Shown here piece by piece: positions 27,728 to 33,051 of a DNA stretch of 33,051 nucleotides. The notes beneath the pieces were generated by a model. It did not search any database. It had not been told where the DNA came from and worked only from the letters and a program-made list of their open reading frames with translations. This DNA is from Candidatus Shapirobacteria bacterium (lineage in GTDB: Bacteria; Patescibacteriota; Microgenomatia; 0-14-0-10-38-17). The stretch spans positions 1 to 33,051 of the forward strand of contig JAQVFF010000003.1 of the NCBI GenBank assembly GCA_028697345.1. Direction: 5' to 3'. The number at the start of each line of letters is the position of its first letter. Position 1 is the first letter of the stretch. The translations under genes and the position numbers were made by a program.

Positions 27728-28453
27728 ATGAAACACGGCCGAGATTTTCTTAATATCCTTTTTATTGCTTTGGCTTTGACCCTAACGTCGGTGATAATTT
27801 TTTTTTGGACTCAATCCCCCCTGGCCGAATATAATTTCCAGTTCGTTGCGATCTTGGCTATTTTATTTCTAATTAGCCGAAAAATTGCCGACGATCAGCT
27901 ATTGGCTCACCCTGTTAATCTAATCATTTTTACCGCCGTTACTTTATTGTTAATTTCTGAAACCGGAGGTTTGGAGTCACCAATCTTTTTCATTGTTTAT
28001 TTTCTCCTCTTTGGCACCGCCCTTCTCAGTTCAGCCCCAATTGTTTTAACCTTAACCCTGCTTATTATGATTTTTTTCTCTCCTTCTTTAACCAGTATCA
28101 ATGCCGCTATTCAATTGGCTTCTCTTTTGTTAATCACTCCCTTGGCAGTTTTTTTCGGCCAACAATATCTCCAACTACTCAACCAACAAGGAGAAATCGT
28201 TTTTCTCAAAAAAGCCAATGAAATTAGTGAGAAAAGTCTGGCGAAACAAGAAACCAATACTTTAATCTGGCTCAGTCTTGACCTTAAAAACACCCTAATT
28301 GAAATTAGTGAAGACTTAAGCCGTTTACTCGCCGACCCTGTTCATTTTACTCCCAACCAAACCAAAAACTTAAAAAAAATCCACCAAAGGGTTCATGGTT
28401 TGCTAGAAGAGAGTCAAGTTGTTAAAAAATTAATCGATGAAGAAACCGACTAA
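27728..28453 (+). CDS. Multi-TM membrane protein with C-terminal HisKA-like helical hairpin, no kinase domain
   Basis: About 6 hydrophobic segments then NTLIWLSLDLKNTLIEISEDLSRLL...LTPNQ-like QTKNLKKIHQRVHGLLEESQVVKKLID. Confidence 0.65.
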   Translation: MKHGRDFLNILFIALALTLTSVIIFFWTQSPLAEYNFQFVAILAILFLISRKIADDQLLAHPVNLIIFTAVTLLLISETGGLESPIFFIVYFLLFGTALLSSAPIVLTLTLLIMIFFSPSLTSINAAIQLASLLLITPLAVFFGQQYLQLLNQQGEIVFLKKANEISEKSLAKQETNTLIWLSLDLKNTLIEISEDLSRLLADPVHFTPNQTKNLKKIHQRVHGLLEESQVVKKLIDEETD

Positions 28454-29627
28454 CAAAACAAATAGCCAGCCAAAACGCTTAAAAAGTATTTTTCTTAACA
28501 AATATTCACTGGCCAATAAGAAAACGGTTTTTTTGATTATAACTGGGCTAACAACTGTAATCATTATTGCCTCTTTTGCCATCGTCTTGGTTTCTAAGAA
28601 CGATCCTCAACCAGTAATTACCCCTCTCTCCAGACAACAAGCCCAAAATTCTGTTAAGCCGTCTGCCCAGGAAGCAACCTACTACATTAATATTGCTCAA
28701 AAATTTCTAACTCAAGCCGAAGAATTATCAAAAAATCCCCACCAAACAACACAAGACAAAGAGGCAATTTTAATCGCCGTCCAAAATTCTCTGACAACTA
28801 TTAATGAAGGTATCGTCCACTACCCGAAAGATGACCGTCTCTACGCCCAAAGAGCAAAAATTTATCAGGGTATCGCTTCCTTTTCTTCTGGGGCACTCGA
28901 GGCGGCCGTTGCCGATCTTGATCAAGCCCGAAAACTATCCCCTCAAAATCCTATTTATCCTAAGAGCCAAAGCCAAATCCTAGCTCAAATTGGTCAATAT
29001 CAAGATGCCAGTTTTTATGCTAAGTTGGCTTATGAAATTGAACCTCATAATCTACAAAATCTGATCGATTTGAGTCAAATTCAAATCAAGGCTGGTCAAG
29101 TCGATGGAGCCATCAAATCTTACCAAACACTGCTTTCTCTTCTCCCTCAAGATAGTCAAGAAATCATAACAATCAAAAAAGAAATTGCGGAACTAGAAAA
29201 ACTCTTATCTCAAATTAAAGATAGTCAAGGTTCAAGCCTTTATCTAACTAATGAACCAACTCCAAACCCAAGAAACATTCCAGCCGACATTAATTTTCTC
29301 CCTCAAGAGCAAGCCGCTTTACCGACAAATTTAATTATCGCCACTTCTCAAGAAAAAAACAACAATCAACAGTCACAAGGGGTTGATCTTAATGCCTTTG
29401 CCGGGGAAGCAACCATTCTCTCCGGACAGAATCAAACAATAATTTACAATCATAATTTAACCGAAACAAAAAAAATTAACCTTGCTCCTCAAGATAACAC
29501 TGATAATCAGGTTCTTTATGTTAAAGACAGAGTTGCTAATCCCAGCAACGGCGCTCCTTACTTTGTCGTTGCCCTTTCCAAACCTCTTAACCAAAACCTC
29601 GTTTTTAAATGGTGGATAATAGAGTAA
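28437..29627 (+). CDS. Membrane-anchored TPR-repeat protein
   Basis: N-terminal TM (TVFLIITGLTTVIIIASFAIVLV), TPR-like AAVADLDQARKLSPQNPIYPKSQSQILAQIGQYQDASFYAKLAYEIEP. Confidence 0.8.
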   Translation: MKKPTNKTNSQPKRLKSIFLNKYSLANKKTVFLIITGLTTVIIIASFAIVLVSKNDPQPVITPLSRQQAQNSVKPSAQEATYYINIAQKFLTQAEELSKNPHQTTQDKEAILIAVQNSLTTINEGIVHYPKDDRLYAQRAKIYQGIASFSSGALEAAVADLDQARKLSPQNPIYPKSQSQILAQIGQYQDASFYAKLAYEIEPHNLQNLIDLSQIQIKAGQVDGAIKSYQTLLSLLPQDSQEIITIKKEIAELEKLLSQIKDSQGSSLYLTNEPTPNPRNIPADINFLPQEQAALPTNLIIATSQEKNNNQQSQGVDLNAFAGEATILSGQNQTIIYNHNLTETKKINLAPQDNTDNQVLYVKDRVANPSNGAPYFVVALSKPLNQNLVFKWWIIE

Positions 29628-30580
29628 AATTCTCTTCTCGCTTCTGCTACTATATAGTCATGATGCTTATAATCTTTTTGGTTTTATCCGGTCTTTTTTT
29701 TTCTACTCCCAAAAACTGCCTGGCTCAATCTTTTTCTCTTTCCATCACCCCACCCATTCTCGAGGCCATGATCCAACCAGGCAAAAAAATTATTTATACC
29801 TTCGATCTACAAAATCATTCTCCTGTTCCAATTGACTTGACTGCCAGGATGATTCCCTTTGAGGCTAAAGATAACCAAGGCCATATTAGTCTTCTGAACG
29901 AAAACCCTCCCAATTTTTTTAATCTCCTTAATGCCGACATGGACTTTAATCAAGTTTTCTCTCTAGACCCCAAGCAAAAGCTCCAACTGGTGGTTAGAAT
30001 TGCCATTCCTAACAACCAGCCAGAGGGCGACTACTATCAAACCCTGCTTGTTGAACAATTCAACCCCAAGCTCCCATCGGGAAATATAAACCAATCGCTT
30101 GGAGCTGTAGGTTCCAATATTCTGCTAACCATCTCTCAATCTGGTCAACCGCAAAGAAGCCTCGACATTTCTTCGTTTTCTATTCAAAAAGCCTATTTTA
30201 ATAGGATCGTCGACTCTTTTGATATTGTCAGTTTTGAAATTCTACTTGAAAATACCGGCCAGGCTTTTGTAAAACCGGAAGGAAGCATTTTTCTCCAATC
30301 TAAAGGAGATAAAGATGATATTCACGAAATTAAAATTCGACCAGACAATATTCTCCCTGGCACTGTTCGACAAATGAAATGTTTAGAAAAACCCTGTTTT
30401 TTCAAACCACCTCAATTAATCGGCTCCTACCAGGCCCGCTTTGAATTTATTCTTGATGGTAAAAAATACCAATCTGGTATCGCCTTTTGGGTGTTCCCAA
30501 TCAAAATTACTCTTGGAATAACGATTTTTTTAATCACTCTGTTAATTTTTCTTTGGCACCTAAAACAAAAGCGCTATTAA
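29609..30580 (+). CDS. Secreted DUF916-like beta-sandwich protein with C-terminal TM anchor
   Basis: Signal peptide; FSLSITPPILEAMIQPGKKIIYTFDLQNHSPVPIDLTARMIPF; C-terminal WVFPIKITLGITIFLITLLIFLWHLKQKRY. Confidence 0.65.
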   Translation: MVDNRVKFSSRFCYYIVMMLIIFLVLSGLFFSTPKNCLAQSFSLSITPPILEAMIQPGKKIIYTFDLQNHSPVPIDLTARMIPFEAKDNQGHISLLNENPPNFFNLLNADMDFNQVFSLDPKQKLQLVVRIAIPNNQPEGDYYQTLLVEQFNPKLPSGNINQSLGAVGSNILLTISQSGQPQRSLDISSFSIQKAYFNRIVDSFDIVSFEILLENTGQAFVKPEGSIFLQSKGDKDDIHEIKIRPDNILPGTVRQMKCLEKPCFFKPPQLIGSYQARFEFILDGKKYQSGIAFWVFPIKITLGITIFLITLLIFLWHLKQKRY

Positions 30581-30659
30581 TCTAGACAATGCTTGCTATA
30601 AAAACAAAAAAAATTTTACTTAAATTTTTAAATATCCTATACTGTTCACACATTAATAA

Positions 30660-30688
30660 TTGACAACTAATTAAAAATTTGTTTAAAT
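30660..30688 (+). promoter_or_regulatory. Candidate promoter of the 30723 surface protein gene
   Basis: TTGACA (30660-30665), 17 bp, TTAAAT (30683-30688). Confidence 0.5.
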
Positions 30689-30722
30689 TTAATCAAAGAG
30701 GGTTGTTTTATCATTATTTGAC

Positions 30723-31970
30723 ATGAATAAAGATTGTTTCTTCCATAAGGGCTTGTTTTTATTAACTATTTCTTTGCTAACTCTTACCTTTTTTTTCGTT
30801 TATCCTGGCCTAGCAGGCTCTGCCAGCAACTTGAAAAATGCCCGAGTTGTCTTGTCCGATTCCCGACCTCTTTTCGAATATACTAAACACACCAACTATT
30901 TCCAAACCACTACTGCTATTCCAGCCTCTGGAAAAATTATTATTGACCTTGACCCTGAAAATAGTACTCCTTTCGATCTTGGAGTCGGCCACGGTTATGC
31001 CGACATGAGTCTAAGATATAGCGCCAACGCTGATATGTCGAGTGCCACCACCTGTACTTTAGCCGCCGCTCCAGATGTTGATGTAGTTGGGGTTAGCGTT
31101 AACAATAGCGATGAAATTATTACTATTACTTTGGCTCCATCGGGAACTTGTGCCGGTATTGCTGGTGATCAATATGTTGAAATTGTCATTGGTGATGGTG
31201 CCTCCGGTGGTTTAGATGACATTATAAATCCGGCCAAAGTAGCCGCCACCGGTACTGCTGATACCTATTTAATCGAGTATGAAACTCAAAACGCCGCTTC
31301 TGAAACCTTAGATACTGCTTCTGTTAAAGCGGCTATTATTGACGCCGTTACTATCACTGCTGAAGTTAAAGCTACTCTTTCTTGCCAGGTGGCCGGAGTT
31401 GGGGTTGGAACCAGTCTGGTTGGGGTTGGAGCCACTTTTAACGACTATGGTGTTGCCGGATTTACAACTAATGCCGACGCTGTCTCTTTTGGAGTTTTAG
31501 AAGCCAACTCAGCCTCCCAGTCTGCTCAACAACTTAAGGTCAACACTAATGGCGCCAACGGTTTTTATTTTGCCGTCAAACAATATGGAGATTTGACCTC
31601 CGACGGCGGTGATACTATTGATACTTTTGTTGATGGTGTCACCCAAGACAATTCTTCGCCAGTTATCTGGGCCCCCCCCTCAGCCTCAGTCGGTTCTCCG
31701 GATACTTATGGACACCTTGGTTATGGCACCACTGACATCACTCTCGATGATCTTAATGGTTCTGGCGATGAGGACCGTTTTTTTGAAACTAAATTCGCAG
31801 GATTATCAACCACTTATGAGGCTGTTTTAAGTAACGATGGTCCAAGCGACGGTATTAGCGCCGACACCAATGGTCAAACTTACGTTGTTTACCAAATTGA
31901 GATTTCAGGATTACAACAAGCCGGTATTTACTCCAACACTGTTTCTTATTTGTGCACTGGACGTTATTAG
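30723..31970 (+). CDS. Secreted beta-rich surface protein (WxL-like in layout, no WxL motif)
   Basis: Signal peptide; VSFGVLEANSASQSAQQLKVNTNGANGFYFAVKQYGDL; C-terminal QQAGIYSNTVSYLCTGRY; Ala/Gly/Thr/Asp-rich. Confidence 0.6.
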   Translation: MNKDCFFHKGLFLLTISLLTLTFFFVYPGLAGSASNLKNARVVLSDSRPLFEYTKHTNYFQTTTAIPASGKIIIDLDPENSTPFDLGVGHGYADMSLRYSANADMSSATTCTLAAAPDVDVVGVSVNNSDEIITITLAPSGTCAGIAGDQYVEIVIGDGASGGLDDIINPAKVAATGTADTYLIEYETQNAASETLDTASVKAAIIDAVTITAEVKATLSCQVAGVGVGTSLVGVGATFNDYGVAGFTTNADAVSFGVLEANSASQSAQQLKVNTNGANGFYFAVKQYGDLTSDGGDTIDTFVDGVTQDNSSPVIWAPPSASVGSPDTYGHLGYGTTDITLDDLNGSGDEDRFFETKFAGLSTTYEAVLSNDGPSDGISADTNGQTYVVYQIEISGLQQAGIYSNTVSYLCTGRY

Positions 31971-31996
31971 GCTAATATATTAAATTAATTCTATAA

Positions 31997-33051
31997 ATGA
32001 TCAAAAAGTCTGCCTGGTTAATATTTATTCTTATCTTACTATTGGCGACAGTCACCAGTTCTGTCTTAGGCCAAGAAAACCCAGCCGGCCAAGATCCCAA
32101 CAACCAGCAAGAAGAAGCCGTCATTCAAATTCAGGAACAGGGAATCATTACTCCGTCTCCCCAGCCTCAACCCACCCCTACACCGGAAACTTTAACCGAT
32201 AGCAACTTAATCACTATCAGCCCACCAATTCGAGAACTAGAACTGCCTCGGGGCAGCGCTAATTCTTATCAAATGTCCCTAACCAATCGAGGGCAAAAAA
32301 TGATTACCTTGGTTCTGCGAGCATCGCCATTCGTTGCCTCTGGAGACACCGGTGGCGTTGATGTCGCTGACGATCCTCTACCCGAAACCCAAAACTGGAT
32401 TATTATTAGTCCTAGTGTTGTTGCCTTAGAACCCGGAGAACAAACTGACATCACCTACACCATTATCGTTCCTCAAAACGCTGAGCCAGGTGGCTTTTAT
32501 TTTGCTATTACCGCACTTTTATCAAGCGACACCAGTGTTGGCGGACAACCAGACCAAATTACTACCGGATCAGCAATTAATCTTAATGTGGCTTCTTTAA
32601 ATTTGGTCACCATTGAAGGCCCGGTTAACTACGGTGCTCAAATCGCTGAATTTTCAACTCCTAAGGTTTTATTTGAATACGGTCCGGTACCATTTACTAC
32701 CCGAATTTTAAATTTAAGCAATGTCCACATTAAACCTATTTTGGAAATAGAAGTTAACAATACTTGGGGGCTGGAAAGCGCTAGTTTAATTCATGTCGAA
32801 AGACAAAACATTCTTCCTCAAGCTCAAAGACGCTACGAATCTGAATTTAGTGGCAAGTGGCACTTTGGTCGCTATTCAGCTACCCTAAGCGGCCTTTATG
32901 GCGACGGCCAAGTTCTTTCTTATACTATCTTTTTTTGGATCATGCCCTGGAAAATAATTTTGGCCATTTTACTTGCTTTGGTTATTATCATCCTGCTTAT
33001 CTTTTCCATCAAGCGCCAACTTGATGAAAAGAAAATATTGGAAGAAGAATT
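31997..33051 (+). CDS. Second DUF916-like secreted protein with C-terminal TM (open at window end)
   Basis: ATG 31997: MIKKSAWLIFILILLLATVTSSVLGQENPAGQ...NLITISPPIRELELPRGSANSYQMSLTNRGQKMITLVLRASPF...WIMPWKIILAILLALVIIILLIFSIKRQLDEKK. Missing from the ORF track because it is open-ended. Confidence 0.7.
   Translation, partial: MIKKSAWLIFILILLLATVTSSVLGQENPAGQDPNNQQEEAVIQIQEQGIITPSPQPQPTPTPETLTDSNLITISPPIRELELPRGSANSYQMSLTNRGQKMITLVLRASPFVASGDTGGVDVADDPLPETQNWIIISPSVVALEPGEQTDITYTIIVPQNAEPGGFYFAITALLSSDTSVGGQPDQITTGSAINLNVASLNLVTIEGPVNYGAQIAEFSTPKVLFEYGPVPFTTRILNLSNVHIKPILEIEVNNTWGLESASLIHVERQNILPQAQRRYESEFSGKWHFGRYSATLSGLYGDGQVLSYTIFFWIMPWKIILAILLALVIIILLIFSIKRQLDEKKILEEE

Noticed and set aside
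32269-32454. Minus-strand 61-aa ORF
   Set aside because: Antisense to the open-ended DUF916-like CDS, no domain evidence.

Overview
The window is AT-rich bacterial chromosome. Its gene content and style suggest a Candidate Phyla Radiation / Patescibacteria-type genome, possibly Microgenomates-like; this is inference from compact genes, O-antigen-ligase+TPR, cohesin/LPxTG-like and DUF916-like surface proteins, and a split ComEC. It carries housekeeping genes: rpmG, rpmB, rplJ-rplL-secE-nusG-rplK-rplA, def-fmt, argS, leuS, ndk, mreB and comEA/comEC. It also has surface and envelope genes, five complete tRNA genes and one interrupted tRNA gene. The observations I find most worth checking are: (i) a tRNA-Thr(UGU) whose anticodon is interrupted by a 104-nt insert that itself contains a complete tRNA-Thr(UGU); (ii) a 6S-like ncRNA with a near-perfect promoter downstream of rplA; (iii) an L10 leader whose terminator stem also contains the rplJ Shine-Dalgarno; (iv) a recurring -10 box 6-9 nt before start codons, implying leaderless mRNAs, while operon-internal genes have strong SDs; (v) an adjacent cohesin/dockerin pair; (vi) a terminal surface locus resembling a WxL/DUF916 system. 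I saw no CRISPR array, transposase or phage module.
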